A DNA stretch of 31,432 nt from UBA9339 sp964535195 (GCA_964535195.1 CAZHSI010000016.1:1-31432); one strand, 5' to 3'. Counted from the first letter of the stretch, positions 17,092-25,640 are shown. Notes: generated by a model from the letters alone, not told the origin. Program-made: numbers and translations.

Positions 17092-17925
17092 CTAATTTAG
17101 ATTAGATGATTCGATTAAATTATTTTTAATATCTAAATATGATGCTTCACCATATGCTAATGAACCATTATACCAACGCTCAATAGGAGCTGTTGTTTCA
17201 AATGATTCATCTTGTAGTCTATTTAATATGGCACTGGAGACTTCTTTGATTTGGGTATCAATGTTTAGTAAATTATAATAACTTTCTTTTATTTTTTTAT
17301 GAGCGTGTTTAATTGTTACGTTTTCTTGTTGCCACATATCCAACGCTGTTAAAGTAGCAGTATTACTTAAAATATACGGATTAGTTCTGTCTTTTATTTT
17401 TGTAAGATATGCAAACTCCCCAGTAGGTTTTATGGCTTTTAATCTAACAGTATGTTTATTTGGCAAAGCAATCCTATACTCATATACAAGGGCTTCAATA
17501 CGTGAAGTGCCAACGAACGCTGTAATATTTTTAGGCGACCCTACACTTTCACTAATAGATAAAAAATCATAAGCTGGGGTCGCGTCATCGTTTTGAAATA
17601 ACGGTAGGATAACTGTAACATCACGACCTTGCTCTGCTTGCAAAGCCACTATTTCATTTACAACTGCTCCTAAGCCACCAGCTTTAGCTTCTAAAAATTC
17701 TGTAGTAATGTGTATAATGCTTGGTTTTTTAGAAATTTTTTTTTCTTGCGAAAAGACAGAACTTGCAGTTTTTAAGTCTTTATTTAAAAAGTTTAATTGA
17801 CTAAAAATAAATATAATGGCAGGAAAAAAAACAGGTGTTAAAATAAATAACAATGTCCTTTTGCTTTTTAAGGTTTTTTTTGAAAACGCGAATATGTTTG
17901 TTATACCAGTTAATATATTTTCCAT
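17092..17925 (-). CDS. Glycosyltransferase, N-terminal part (membrane-anchored, glycogen-synthase-like), frame-split
   Basis: The N-terminal 277 residues contain a membrane segment (TLLFILTPVFFPAIIFIFSQ, about 24-43). Then comes the start of a GT5-type domain: PSIIHITTEFLEAKAGGLG with AVVNEI following (68-92), RDVTVILPLF, and VRLKAIKPTGEFAYL. In the family the KxGGLG region binds the glucosyl donor and acceptor, and here it is AGGLG. The protein stops at 17092-17094 just where the downstream frame (15689-17101) opens, so it lacks the second Rossmann domain and would be inactive alone. GGAAG precedes the ATG. The membrane anchor suggests envelope-associated glycan synthesis; the substrate is unknown. 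Confidence 0.7.
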   Translation of the reverse strand: MENILTGITNIFAFSKKTLKSKRTLLFILTPVFFPAIIFIFSQLNFLNKDLKTASSVFSQEKKISKKPSIIHITTEFLEAKAGGLGAVVNEIVALQAEQGRDVTVILPLFQNDDATPAYDFLSISESVGSPKNITAFVGTSRIEALVYEYRIALPNKHTVRLKAIKPTGEFAYLTKIKDRTNPYILSNTATLTALDMWQQENVTIKHAHKKIKESYYNLLNIDTQIKEVSSAILNRLQDESFETTAPIERWYNGSLAYGEASYLDIKNNLIESSNLN

Positions 17926-18154
17926 TTTTTGTTTCTTCCATTAAATACATTATTTTATATAACTTACGCTTTCTTTCAGGATTATTTGTAGCATAACAAA
18001 ATATAAAAATAATTTAAGACCAAGGAGGAAAGCGTCTTTCAAAGATGGTTATACTTATGTAAAACTATCAGGAATAAATAAAAAGCCACAATCTTTCTCA
18101 ACACAATATCCTAACATTTCCTTTCTAAGCCTTTACTTAAATAACTCAAATTTT

Positions 18155-18289
18155 TGTCTTCGTCTGGGGTATGGACTCCAGGCTAGCCCAAGGGCGAGAC
18201 CTGTGTCTCTTCACCTTGGTAATAATCCCCCCTTGCCGAAGCAAGCTTCGAGGAAGTTCAAATTATACCATAAATTAATATAGCGGCAA
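18155..18289 (-). ncRNA. Candidate structured RNA with its promoter
   Basis: In a 425-bp gap three adjacent hairpins can form: CTGGGGT/ACTCCAG (18164-18181); CCAAGG/CCTTGG with an inner GAGAC/GTCTC (18188-18219); and CTTGC/GCAAG (18232-18245). On the minus strand the last is a C(UUCG)G tetraloop hairpin. Just upstream on minus are TATAAT (18267-18262) and TTGCCG (18289-18284), 16 bp apart, so transcription from about 18255 leftward is likely. The first stem pairs better on the plus strand (G-U instead of A-C), so the strand is not settled. It does not match 6S, 4.5S, tmRNA, RNase P or a riboswitch that I know. It may be a small RNA or a long leader of the glycosyltransferase gene. The remainder of 17926-18350 shows nothing coding. 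Confidence 0.5.
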
Positions 18290-18350
18290 TTCTTTCCTCA
18301 TTACCCGGCTTGGCCTGGCAATAAAGAGTTTTATTCAACAATGTCAATTA

Positions 18351-19058
18351 TTACTCTTTTTCTTTTATGAAAATGGCCTGCCTCAACGAAAAAATATATT
18401 TTTTTACCTCTGGCACTTCATCAGCAGTAATCAGAGCAAAAAAAGTTATGGCAGTATATATGGCGCTAAAGAAAAATATGCTCCACCTCACCCATCCCCA
18501 ATCACTAAGAGGACTCCAAATACTATAAAACACAAAACCAAAAATTACTGTGTTGAGTAATAACCTAACCTTTTTGTTATCTTTTTCACGATTTTGATTT
18601 ATATCATGCTCTAACATACTTACCACATAAAGCAAAGAATTGACCTTATATTTCATGGCAGTATTAATAAAATTTACCCATTTAGCGGTTTGGAGAGATT
18701 CTTGTTGTAAAAGAAAATTATCGTTTTTGATAAATTTTTTAAATATGCTGGTGGTGGCTGATAACAATATAATTCCTATGAATATAAAAAAGAGCACAAC
18801 CAAAAGCAATCGCCACATTTGGTTAATTATGGCATTTGGCACAAAAAAACCTACAATCACCGACAAGGTTAGGATTAAAACCGCCAAAAAAACCATCAAA
18901 CCAAACACTGAAGCCCCAGTCAAGGATCGACAAGTGCGCGCCCAACCAAATACCCCTGCACTCTTCCTATGCTGCTTAATATCCATTAATATAGCGCTAA
19001 TTTCTACCTCATCAATTAAGCTAACCTTAGTATTTACCATGTTTATCTCAGAGTTCAT
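18351..19058 (-). CDS. Unrecognised four-helix inner-membrane protein
   Basis: I do not recognise a family. With the start at 19058 (AAGGA seven bases upstream) it has 235 residues; the frame also opens at an ATG at 19136 inside mvaA but without comparable support. A polar N-terminal ~55 residues (KVSLIDEVEISAILMDIKQH) precede two adjacent hydrophobic helices (VFGLMVFLAVLILTLSVIVG and LLLVVLFFIFIGIILLSATT). A soluble ~60-residue loop follows, then two more helices (LLLNTVIFGFVFYSIW and SIFFFSAIYTAITFFALI), and a charged tail. It lies 49 bp downstream of the HMG-CoA reductase gene and is probably co-transcribed with ftsB and mvaA. Confidence 0.65.
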   Translation of the reverse strand: MNSEINMVNTKVSLIDEVEISAILMDIKQHRKSAGVFGWARTCRSLTGASVFGLMVFLAVLILTLSVIVGFFVPNAIINQMWRLLLVVLFFIFIGIILLSATTSIFKKFIKNDNFLLQQESLQTAKWVNFINTAMKYKVNSLLYVVSMLEHDINQNREKDNKKVRLLLNTVIFGFVFYSIWSPLSDWGWVRWSIFFFSAIYTAITFFALITADEVPEVKKYIFSLRQAIFIKEKE

Positions 19059-19107
19059 TTTTTGTTCCTTACCATGTTTTAATGGGGCGCAAGCTGTTGT
19101 ACAGTTC

Positions 19108-20142
19108 TTATCTAGTGCTGGTTTTTTTTCGTTCAATTGCTATATGCGCTGCCATCAATTCTCCGGGATTGGTTTGCGCTGCAAGTAAAGAAAGCTCACC
19201 ACATAAAACTGTAGCCGCAGCAATCTCTGCCAAACACCTAGCATTAAACTCACCGTCATTTGTTTTTAGACAATTAATAACCGCTAAATTATTTTTGATC
19301 GACTCAAACTCTTTAGTGCCACCAACCGCCCCAATAATAATGTTAGGTAAAGTTACTGAAAAATATAGGTTACTTTGCTGGACTGCAGCGTACGTAAAAC
19401 CTTGAGAACCTTCGACGATATTAGCGACATCTTGTCCAAGAGCTAGATAGAACCCCAGAAGCATATTAGCAAAATGAGCATTAGCGGTTCTAATACCACC
19501 AGAAATTATTGAACCAATAAGATTTTTCTTGATATTTAAAGCAACTATTTTTTCCGGCGTAGTACGTAATTCTCTTTCGCAAATCTCACGGGAAATTATC
19601 ACCTCCGCAATTACATATTTCCCCCGTCCTAAAATGCCGTTTACTGCCGAGTTTTTTTTATCTACACAATAGTTGCCAGAAATAGATACGTAGTTTAATT
19701 TTGTATATTTAGCCAGTAACCATTGCTGGATCTTTTCTGAGGCTAGTGTTGCCATGTTATGGCCTGCTGCTCCTCCAGTGGTAAAAATAAAGCGCAAATA
19801 AAGCAAGTTACCTACTATCTGACTATGCCAATCCTTAAGTTTAGTAAAGCGGCTAGTTGCGGCAACTACCTTTTCCAATTCATGGCGATGAGAATTTAAA
19901 TTGTTTACCACTTCTAATAAGGTGGTAGCATTTTCTGCTTCTAGCAAAATGGAACGGGTCATGCAATCTTGAATTATTACCGTTTTTATACCACCAGATT
20001 TTTTGGTTACCCGCGCACCACGATTAACTGAAAACCAAAGAGGTGATTCAAAAGTAGCAAGTGGTACTTTAACCTCTCCAGTAAATTCTATGCTATTTAT
20101 TTTAATAGGTCCAACCACTCTTGTCGGCACAGCTGTTTGCAT
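19108..20142 (-). CDS. Hydroxymethylglutaryl-CoA reductase, class I-like
   Basis: NADPH-dependent reduction of HMG-CoA to mevalonate, the committed step of the mevalonate route to isoprenoids. Class I landmarks are E32 in ATFES (catalytic Glu region), GNYCVDKKNSAVNGILGRGK with K162 as the probable catalytic Lys, D238 in GQDVANIVEG, and H333 in AAHIAIERKK as the catalytic His. The coenzyme motif normally written TTGDAMGMNM reads TTGGAAGHNM (121-130), so the Asp is Gly. At 344 residues it is a compact catalytic domain without the eukaryotic membrane part. GGGG eight bases before the ATG supports the start. It lies 11 bp after ftsB, so it probably shares that transcript. Enzymatic function is likely but the Asp change deserves a test. 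Confidence 0.83.
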   Translation of the reverse strand: MQTAVPTRVVGPIKINSIEFTGEVKVPLATFESPLWFSVNRGARVTKKSGGIKTVIIQDCMTRSILLEAENATTLLEVVNNLNSHRHELEKVVAATSRFTKLKDWHSQIVGNLLYLRFIFTTGGAAGHNMATLASEKIQQWLLAKYTKLNYVSISGNYCVDKKNSAVNGILGRGKYVIAEVIISREICERELRTTPEKIVALNIKKNLIGSIISGGIRTANAHFANMLLGFYLALGQDVANIVEGSQGFTYAAVQQSNLYFSVTLPNIIIGAVGGTKEFESIKNNLAVINCLKTNDGEFNARCLAEIAAATVLCGELSLLAAQTNPGELMAAHIAIERKKTSTR

Positions 20143-20153
20143 TTTTGGTACCC

Positions 20154-20453
20154 CTACCTTACCACTTGATAAAAAACTTCCCCCTTTTTAACCATACCAA
20201 GCTCACCCCGCGCACGATTTTCGATAGCTTCACTGCTATTTTTTAAGGCATTAATTTCTTCTGCTAGATTCTCGTTACCCTTTAAAAGGGTTGCATTTTT
20301 AGCTTGTTGCCTACTAATCTCACTTTTCAAACGAAAGGCCTGCATCAACCCATTTTTGCCAAACAAAAATTGATATTGCAAAGCTACCAACACCATTACA
20401 AGCACTACAATTGTTACCTTTATACCCTTAAAACTACTCCAAAGGTTGGGCAT
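20154..20453 (-). CDS. ftsB: Cell division protein FtsB
   Basis: Small bitopic divisome protein of the FtsQ-FtsB-FtsL complex. One transmembrane helix (VTIVVLVMVLVALQYQFLF, about 13-31) is followed by the family segment GKNGLMQAFRLKSEISRQQ and a periplasmic coiled coil to about residue 72. It ends with AIENRARGELGMVKKGEVFY, the conserved FtsB signature. Length 99 is typical (E. coli 103). GAGGAG precedes the ATG at a short distance. Position downstream of eno is the usual gammaproteobacterial arrangement. Confidence 0.93.
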   Translation of the reverse strand: MPNLWSSFKGIKVTIVVLVMVLVALQYQFLFGKNGLMQAFRLKSEISRQQAKNATLLKGNENLAEEINALKNSSEAIENRARGELGMVKKGEVFYQVVR

Positions 20454-20564
20454 ATACTCCTCGTCAATATGTCATTCTCATGTTATTGATTTTGCTATTT
20501 TGGATTTTTCTCTACTACCATTCTACTACATGCGGCGGGAGAAATAGAAAAGATCAGTTATTAA

Positions 20565-20602
20565 CAAAAAACATGAGCGGAGTCCAAACTCTCCGCTCAT
20601 GT
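20565..20602 (-). terminator. Rho-independent terminator of eno
   Basis: On the minus strand, ACATGAGCGGAG (20602-20591) and CTCCGCTCATGT (20582-20571) form a perfect 12-bp stem with an 8-nt loop, followed by a T run (complement of 20570-20565). It lies 27 bp after the eno stop and is the clearest intrinsic terminator in the window. ftsB therefore needs its own promoter in 20454-20560 or readthrough. Confidence 0.9.
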
Positions 20603-20628
20603 CGATAATAACAACTTGGTTTTGTTAC

Positions 20629-21921
20629 CTATTTAAAACTTCTTGGGAAAGCTTTTTTGCCAATATAGCTTCCCTTTGGTCCTAACCACTCAGCAATTCG
20701 AATCAAGTGATTATATTTAGATACGCGATCACTGCGACAAAGTGAACCAGTCTTGATTTGCCCAGTTGACTCAGCTACCACCAAGTCTGCGATAAATGGG
20801 TCCTCAGTCTCACCCGAACGATGAGAAATCACTGCAGTATAACCAGCATTTTTTGCCATTCTAATTGCTTCTAAGGTTTCAGTAACTGTACCGATTTGAT
20901 TGAGCTTAATTAAAATAGAATTACAAATGCCAGCTTCGATACCTTTGTTGAAGATCTTGGTGTTAGTAACAAAGACATCGTCACCAACGATTTGGATTTT
21001 GTTGCCAAGCTTTTCAGTCATCAACTTCCAACCTTCCCAATCACCTTCAGCCAAACCATCTTCGATAGTGATTAATGCTGGATACTTATCAACCCAACTA
21101 GCTAAGTAATCAACAAATTCTGCAGAGGTATATTTCTTGTTTTCTGAAGCCAAATTGTAAACACCATTCTCATAAAGTTCAGACGCAGCTACATCTAAAC
21201 CCAAACAAATATCGCTACCTAATTTAAATCCAGCTTTCTCAATAGCGGTACAAATTGCTTCTAAAGCCTCTTCATTAGAACGAAGATTTGGTGCAAATCC
21301 ACCTTCGTCACCAACCGCAACACTAAGCCCCTTCCCTTTCAAAACTTTCTTTAAGTTATGAAATACTTCAGCACCATAGCGTATAGCTTCTGCCATGTTC
21401 GGCGCACCAACCGGTAGGATCATGAACTCTTGTACATCAACATTATTATCAGCGTGGGCACCACCATTGATTACATTCATCATTGGTACTGGCAAAGAAA
21501 ATGGTCCTTCACCACCTAAGTAGCGGTAAAGCTCCAAACCTGCCTCTTTGGCTGCAGCACGAGCAATAGCCATCGATACCGCTAAAATTGCATTGGCACC
21601 GAACTTGCTTTTGTTTTCAGTACCATCAAGTTTAATCATAAGACTATCAAGTTCACCCTGTTTTGTAGGGTCGGCACCAATTAAAGCGTCACGGATCTCT
21701 TTGTTGACATGCCCTACTGCTTTTAGCACCCCTTTGCCTAAATAGCGCTTGGCATCGTCATCACGAAGCTCTAAGGCTTCTCTTGAGCCAGTTGACGCAC
21801 CTGAGGGTACGCACCCACGACCAACTACTCCTGAAGAAAGGATTACATCTGCTTCTACTGTAGGATTACCTCGTGAGTCTAAAACTTCACGCCCTTTAAT
21901 ATCAACAATTGTTGCTGCCAT
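20629..21921 (-). CDS. eno: Enolase
   Basis: Converts 2-phosphoglycerate to phosphoenolpyruvate; cytoplasmic and, in gammaproteobacteria, often part of the RNA degradosome. Full length (430; E. coli 432). Motifs are the N-terminal EVLDSRGNPTVEADV, GASTGSREALELRD, PMMNVINGGAHADNNVDVQE, the Mg2+ ligand region VGDDVFVTN, the catalytic Lys in SILIKLNQIGT and the signature SHRSGETEDPFIADL near 367-381. GGGGG precedes the ATG at good spacing, much as for nifJ. The next gene upstream is kdsA (146-bp gap), and a strong terminator follows. Confidence 0.97.
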   Translation of the reverse strand: MAATIVDIKGREVLDSRGNPTVEADVILSSGVVGRGCVPSGASTGSREALELRDDDAKRYLGKGVLKAVGHVNKEIRDALIGADPTKQGELDSLMIKLDGTENKSKFGANAILAVSMAIARAAAKEAGLELYRYLGGEGPFSLPVPMMNVINGGAHADNNVDVQEFMILPVGAPNMAEAIRYGAEVFHNLKKVLKGKGLSVAVGDEGGFAPNLRSNEEALEAICTAIEKAGFKLGSDICLGLDVAASELYENGVYNLASENKKYTSAEFVDYLASWVDKYPALITIEDGLAEGDWEGWKLMTEKLGNKIQIVGDDVFVTNTKIFNKGIEAGICNSILIKLNQIGTVTETLEAIRMAKNAGYTAVISHRSGETEDPFIADLVVAESTGQIKTGSLCRSDRVSKYNHLIRIAEWLGPKGSYIGKKAFPRSFK

Positions 21922-22014
21922 AACTAACCCCCATTTTTATATGTTATACCAGATGACTTGAATCAAAAGCGAAACGATTCATTGTGGCCAAAATAGACCA
22001 GAATCAAGCTTAAG

Positions 22015-22064
22015 GCAAGTTTTTTTATCTATGAATAAAAAGCGAATGAGTCAATAAAACTTGC
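22015..22064. repeat. Inverted repeat between kdsA and eno
   Basis: GCAAGTTTT (22015-22023) and AAAACTTGC (22056-22064) are perfect 9-bp inverted arms separated by 32 bp, immediately after the kdsA stop. It may act as a weak kdsA terminator or attenuator ahead of eno; the long loop makes this uncertain. Confidence 0.3.
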
Positions 22065-22067
22065 AGT

Positions 22068-22883
22068 TCAAGGCACGGATTTAACCGCTTGATCAATCCG
22101 CTGTAATGTTATGAGTAAAGACTCTATTTGCGATAGTGGTAACATATTTGGCCCATCACAAAGCGCTTTATCTGGATTAGGGTGAGTTTCAATAAATAAT
22201 CCAGCGATGCCGACTGCTATAGCTGCACGCGCTAGGGTTGGAATAAATTCACGGCGTCCACCTGTTGAAGTACCCGTCGACCCTGGAGATTGTACAGAAT
22301 GACCAGCGTCAAAAACTACGGGACAACCAGTTTCTTTTAAAATCTCTAGTGAACACATATCCACAATTAAATTGTGGTAACCAAAAGTTGTACCTCGTTC
22401 ACAAACCATAATCTGTTCGTTACCACCAGACTTTGCTTTTTCAACTACATTCTTCATCTCCCAAGGGGAAAGAAACTGTCCTTTCTTTATATTTACTGGC
22501 ATGTTTAATGAGGTGACTTTTTTGATAAAACCAGTTTGTCGACATAAAAATGCTGGGGTTTGTAAAACATCAACCACTTTAGCCACTTCCTCATATGTGG
22601 TATATTCATGAACGTCGGTCAAGATGGGAACTTTAATCTCTTCTTTAACTTTACGTAAGATTCTGAGTCCTTCGCTGAATTCTGGTCCAGCATAACCATG
22701 TAATGAACTGCGATTAGCTTTTTCAAAAGATGTCTTATAAATAAAATTGATTTTTAATCGTGAGGTAACCTCCTTTAAAAAGGCTGCCGACTCCAGGGCA
22801 AGCTTTTCACTTTCAATCACGCAAGGGCCAGCAATAAGAAAAAATGGTAGATCATTGTTTACCTCAAAACCACATAATTTCAT
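22068..22883 (-). CDS. kdsA: 3-deoxy-8-phosphooctulonate (KDO-8-phosphate) synthase
   Basis: Condenses arabinose-5-phosphate with phosphoenolpyruvate to KDO-8-phosphate for the LPS inner core; cytoplasmic. The sequence shows LIAGPCVIES near 16-25, YKTSFEKANRSS, LTDVHEY, VLQTPAFLCRQT, ERGTTFGYHNLIVDM and FDAGHSVQSPG, all conserved in KdsA. Length 271 is slightly short of E. coli (284) but complete at both ends. AGGAG precedes the ATG. It follows the permease gene by 40 bp and stands upstream of eno. Its presence implies that the cell makes KDO-containing LPS. Confidence 0.96.
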   Translation of the reverse strand: MKLCGFEVNNDLPFFLIAGPCVIESEKLALESAAFLKEVTSRLKINFIYKTSFEKANRSSLHGYAGPEFSEGLRILRKVKEEIKVPILTDVHEYTTYEEVAKVVDVLQTPAFLCRQTGFIKKVTSLNMPVNIKKGQFLSPWEMKNVVEKAKSGGNEQIMVCERGTTFGYHNLIVDMCSLEILKETGCPVVFDAGHSVQSPGSTGTSTGGRREFIPTLARAAIAVGIAGLFIETHPNPDKALCDGPNMLPLSQIESLLITLQRIDQAVKSVP

Positions 22884-22923
22884 ATATCTCTCCTGAAAAT
22901 CAGTATATATCTCTATAAAAAAG

Positions 22924-23988
22924 TTACTCCCGTGGCCCTACTTCTTCTTTAGGCCAAGACTTTACCAATATATTTACCAAAGTCATTAGTGGAATAGCAA
23001 AAAATACTCCCCAAAATCCAAACAAATTACCAAAAATCAACACCGCTAAAATAATAGCTAGTGGATGTAAATTCATTGCTTCAGAAAATAAAAGCGGTAC
23101 CAAGAGGTTAGCATCTAAGATGCTAATTATAGTGTACACCAACATCAAATAGAAAAAATGGCTTGAAACTCCCCACTGTATTACACCAATTATTACTATA
23201 GGTATAGTAACTACTACTACCCCAATATAAGGGACCACTACAGATAGACCAACTAATGACCCCAGAAGAATCGCATATCGCAGCCCTAAAAAACCAAAAG
23301 CAGTTGCACTCACTATCGCCACAATAACAATCTCAATGGCTTTACCATGAATATAGCTACGGATCTTATCCTGCAACTCATGCCATACACTATTTAATAC
23401 CTGTCTTTTTCTGGGTAAAAAGTCGGTAAACCATCGAATGATATTCTCACCATCACGCAAAAAGAAAAATACTAGCAACGGCACTAATATTAGATAAATA
23501 ATAACCGTAACTACACCAAACAACGAGACTACCGAAAAAGTAACTACCTCTTTGCCAAAGTTTGCCAAGTATTGAGTAATTATCGTTATCACTTGTTGCA
23601 ACTGGCTAGTAGAAATCACTTCTGGGAATGCGTCATGGAGTTTAAACATTAAATCGTGACCACGATTTAATAGTGCTGGTATTTCAGAAACAAGAGCCAC
23701 CAGTTCTTCCCAAAGCACTGGTAACAACCAAAAACAAGCTAACAAAAACAATCCCATAAAAAGGGAAAATACTGAAACTACCGCTAGCCCACGAGGAATA
23801 TGCCACTTTTTTAGTCTTCTAACTATCCCAAAAAGTACATATGCTAAAACCACGCTAATAATGATAGGAGCTAAAATATGTCCCATTATCTTAAAAATAA
23901 CCAAGGTCACCAGGAAAATAATTGTTAAAGCTATAGCCTCTGGGTGCGACAAATATCGATCAAGCCACTTCGACAAAATTCTATTCAT
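22924..23988 (-). CDS. PerM/AI-2E-type membrane permease
   Basis: Polytopic inner-membrane protein of the AI-2E transporter/PerM family (PF01594), 354 residues. About eight membrane segments are visible, in the family order of two pairs, a long periplasmic or loop region (WEELVALVSEIPALLNRGHDL, about 90-150), and a second membrane half. The second half includes the conserved VVPYIGVVVVTIPIVIIG, NLLVPLLFSEAMNLHPLAIILAVL split over two stretches, and FGFWGVFFAIPL. The substrate in this lineage is unknown; family members export AI-2 or act as Na+/H+ antiporters. It probably shares a transcript with kdsA, 40 bp downstream, and is divergent from the M48 peptidase gene. Confidence 0.88.
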   Translation of the reverse strand: MNRILSKWLDRYLSHPEAIALTIIFLVTLVIFKIMGHILAPIIISVVLAYVLFGIVRRLKKWHIPRGLAVVSVFSLFMGLFLLACFWLLPVLWEELVALVSEIPALLNRGHDLMFKLHDAFPEVISTSQLQQVITIITQYLANFGKEVVTFSVVSLFGVVTVIIYLILVPLLVFFFLRDGENIIRWFTDFLPRKRQVLNSVWHELQDKIRSYIHGKAIEIVIVAIVSATAFGFLGLRYAILLGSLVGLSVVVPYIGVVVVTIPIVIIGVIQWGVSSHFFYLMLVYTIISILDANLLVPLLFSEAMNLHPLAIILAVLIFGNLFGFWGVFFAIPLMTLVNILVKSWPKEEVGPRE

Positions 23989-24072
23989 AATCCAAGTACC
24001 ATCTAATTACCAAATCTGATACTATATTCTAGCTTAATACTAACCAAACGAGAAATAGTTTTTAAATTATAC

Positions 24073-25539
24073 ATGTTAAACAAAAAGCCAATAATACATT
24101 TTTTCCTTTTACTTCTCTTGCTTTTAGGCAGTATCCAAATCAAAGCTGATGAATTGCCTAACTCACAACAAGGTGAAACATTCATTACGCTAAAAAGAGA
24201 AAAAGAGATGGGTAAGGAGTTTATGAAAGAGGTGCGGGCAGCTACCACCATCGTTAATGATGTGGTGATTAACGAGTATATTCAATCTTTAGGTGAGCGC
24301 CTAGCATCTAACGCCAATACCACAAGAAAAAACTTCCACTTTTTCGTAATTGATGACTCCACCTTTAACGCCTTTGCTGGCCCTAATGCCAATATCGGCA
24401 TCCATAGCGGGACCATTATTGCCGTACATTCTGAAAGTGAACTAGCGGCAGTGATGGCCCATGAAATAGCTCACATAACTCAACACCACATAGAACGTTT
24501 AATGGAAAGTGCTAAGAATATGAAAATAGCCACCGCAGCCGGCATGGTCGCTGCTATGGTTATTGGTGAAGCAGCAAATAACAAAGCAACCACAGAACCT
24601 ATCACCGGTAAAGTTAAAAACACCTCATCACGCATCGGAGAGCTGGCTACAGGGTTAGCTGTGGCATCGATAAGTGGTGCAGCACAATATATGATTAATT
24701 TCACCAGATCACATGAGGTTGAGGCTGACAATATCGGCATGAAGATTTTATACAAATCTGGCTTTGATCCCAAAGCCATGCCCACCATTTTTGAACGTAT
24801 GCAACGTTTACATTACGACTATGCTGAAGTAACTCCAAAATTTTTGTTAACTCATCCTGTAACCAATGATCGTATTGCTGAAGCAAAAAATCGTATCAGC
24901 CAATATCAACTCCAACATTTTATAAACCCAGAATTATTCAACCTAATCCGTGCACGTACCTGGGCTTTAACTGCGAAAAATCAAAAAATCCCTCTTCACT
25001 ACCCCCAGGGCTCTGCTGCCTCACAGTATGCTGCAGCGCTTAATCTCTATGAAAAATCAGACTTAACCGCCGCCATAAAAATAGCTACCAATTTGCAAAA
25101 AAATTACCCGCAGGAAGTTTTGTTTAACATGTTAATGGCACAATTAAAAATGGCAAACAAACAAACAACTGAGGCGCTGAATATTTTAAAAACATCTTTA
25201 GATAATCATGGAAATTACTATCCGCTGGTTATCCAATATGCGCAAACTCTACTTGCTGCCAAACATCCCCGAGAAGCTTGTAACTTCCTGAAAATAAAAA
25301 CCAGAAAATATCAGGACGATACCAATCTTTACCATTTGTTGGCTCGGGCATACGCCCAAAACAACCAAGTTGCTGAGGCCTACCAAGCTAAAGCCCAAGC
25401 CTATGCCATCGAGGAATACAATCATCAAGCGATTGCTCTTTTACAACGGGCGCTAAAAATTCCTAAACTAAACACTACTGATCGTGATATTATCAATGCT
25501 AAAATTGAACAACTAAAAGAAATAGAAAAAAAATTATAA
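24073..25539 (+). CDS. Periplasmic M48 metallopeptidase with TPR region (BepA-like)
   Basis: Zinc metallopeptidase/chaperone for outer-membrane protein assembly, probably the BepA (YfgC) type. A signal peptide (hydrophobic IIHFFLLLLLLLGSI, cleavage after IKA near 25) is followed by the M48 domain. HEIAH is at 130-134 and the third zinc ligand Glu is in EVEADNIGMK near 215. The C-terminal half (about 300-488) is helical with TPR-like repeats such as AAALNLYEKSDLTAAIKIAT. Length 488 equals E. coli BepA (487). No strong ribosome site is visible before the ATG. It is divergent from the permease gene and BepA quality control would support LptD assembly. Confidence 0.88.
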   Translation: MLNKKPIIHFFLLLLLLLGSIQIKADELPNSQQGETFITLKREKEMGKEFMKEVRAATTIVNDVVINEYIQSLGERLASNANTTRKNFHFFVIDDSTFNAFAGPNANIGIHSGTIIAVHSESELAAVMAHEIAHITQHHIERLMESAKNMKIATAAGMVAAMVIGEAANNKATTEPITGKVKNTSSRIGELATGLAVASISGAAQYMINFTRSHEVEADNIGMKILYKSGFDPKAMPTIFERMQRLHYDYAEVTPKFLLTHPVTNDRIAEAKNRISQYQLQHFINPELFNLIRARTWALTAKNQKIPLHYPQGSAASQYAAALNLYEKSDLTAAIKIATNLQKNYPQEVLFNMLMAQLKMANKQTTEALNILKTSLDNHGNYYPLVIQYAQTLLAAKHPREACNFLKIKTRKYQDDTNLYHLLARAYAQNNQVAEAYQAKAQAYAIEEYNHQAIALLQRALKIPKLNTTDRDIINAKIEQLKEIEKKL

Positions 25540-25546
25540 CCACTCT

Positions 25547-25596
25547 CCTCTTGTCATCCCATAGTGGATAAAATATCTTTGCGGGATAACAAGAGG
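25547..25596. repeat. Palindromic intergenic repeat, copy 2
   Basis: CCTCTTGTCATCCC (25547-25560) and GGGATAACAAGAGG (25583-25596) are inverted arms matching at 13 of 14 positions around a 22-nt loop, between the M48 peptidase gene and the sohB-like gene. The arms resemble those at 12156-12202. It may also end transcription of the peptidase gene. Confidence 0.65.
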
Positions 25597-25640
25597 TAGA
25601 GCAGTGACAAAAATTTATTAACAACTTAATGAGGAATAGC

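Noticed and set aside
18055..18117. Minus-strand 20-codon frame (MLGYCVEKDCGFLFIPDSFT) downstream of the candidate RNA
   Set aside because: The AAGG upstream is only two bases from the ATG and the frame is very short; it is not distinguishable from chance in AT-rich DNA.
18155..18289. Assignment of the structured RNA to 6S, 4.5S, RNase P RNA or tmRNA
   Set aside because: None of the diagnostic conserved segments (SRP GGAAGCAGCC loop, tmRNA tRNA-like ends, RNase P core, 6S central bubble rod) can be seen; the fold is three separate hairpins.
19059..19136. N-terminal extension of the four-helix membrane protein into mvaA
   Set aside because: The ATG at 19136 would overlap the reductase gene by 29 bp; the ATG at 19058 has a well-spaced AAGGA and leaves a normal gap.
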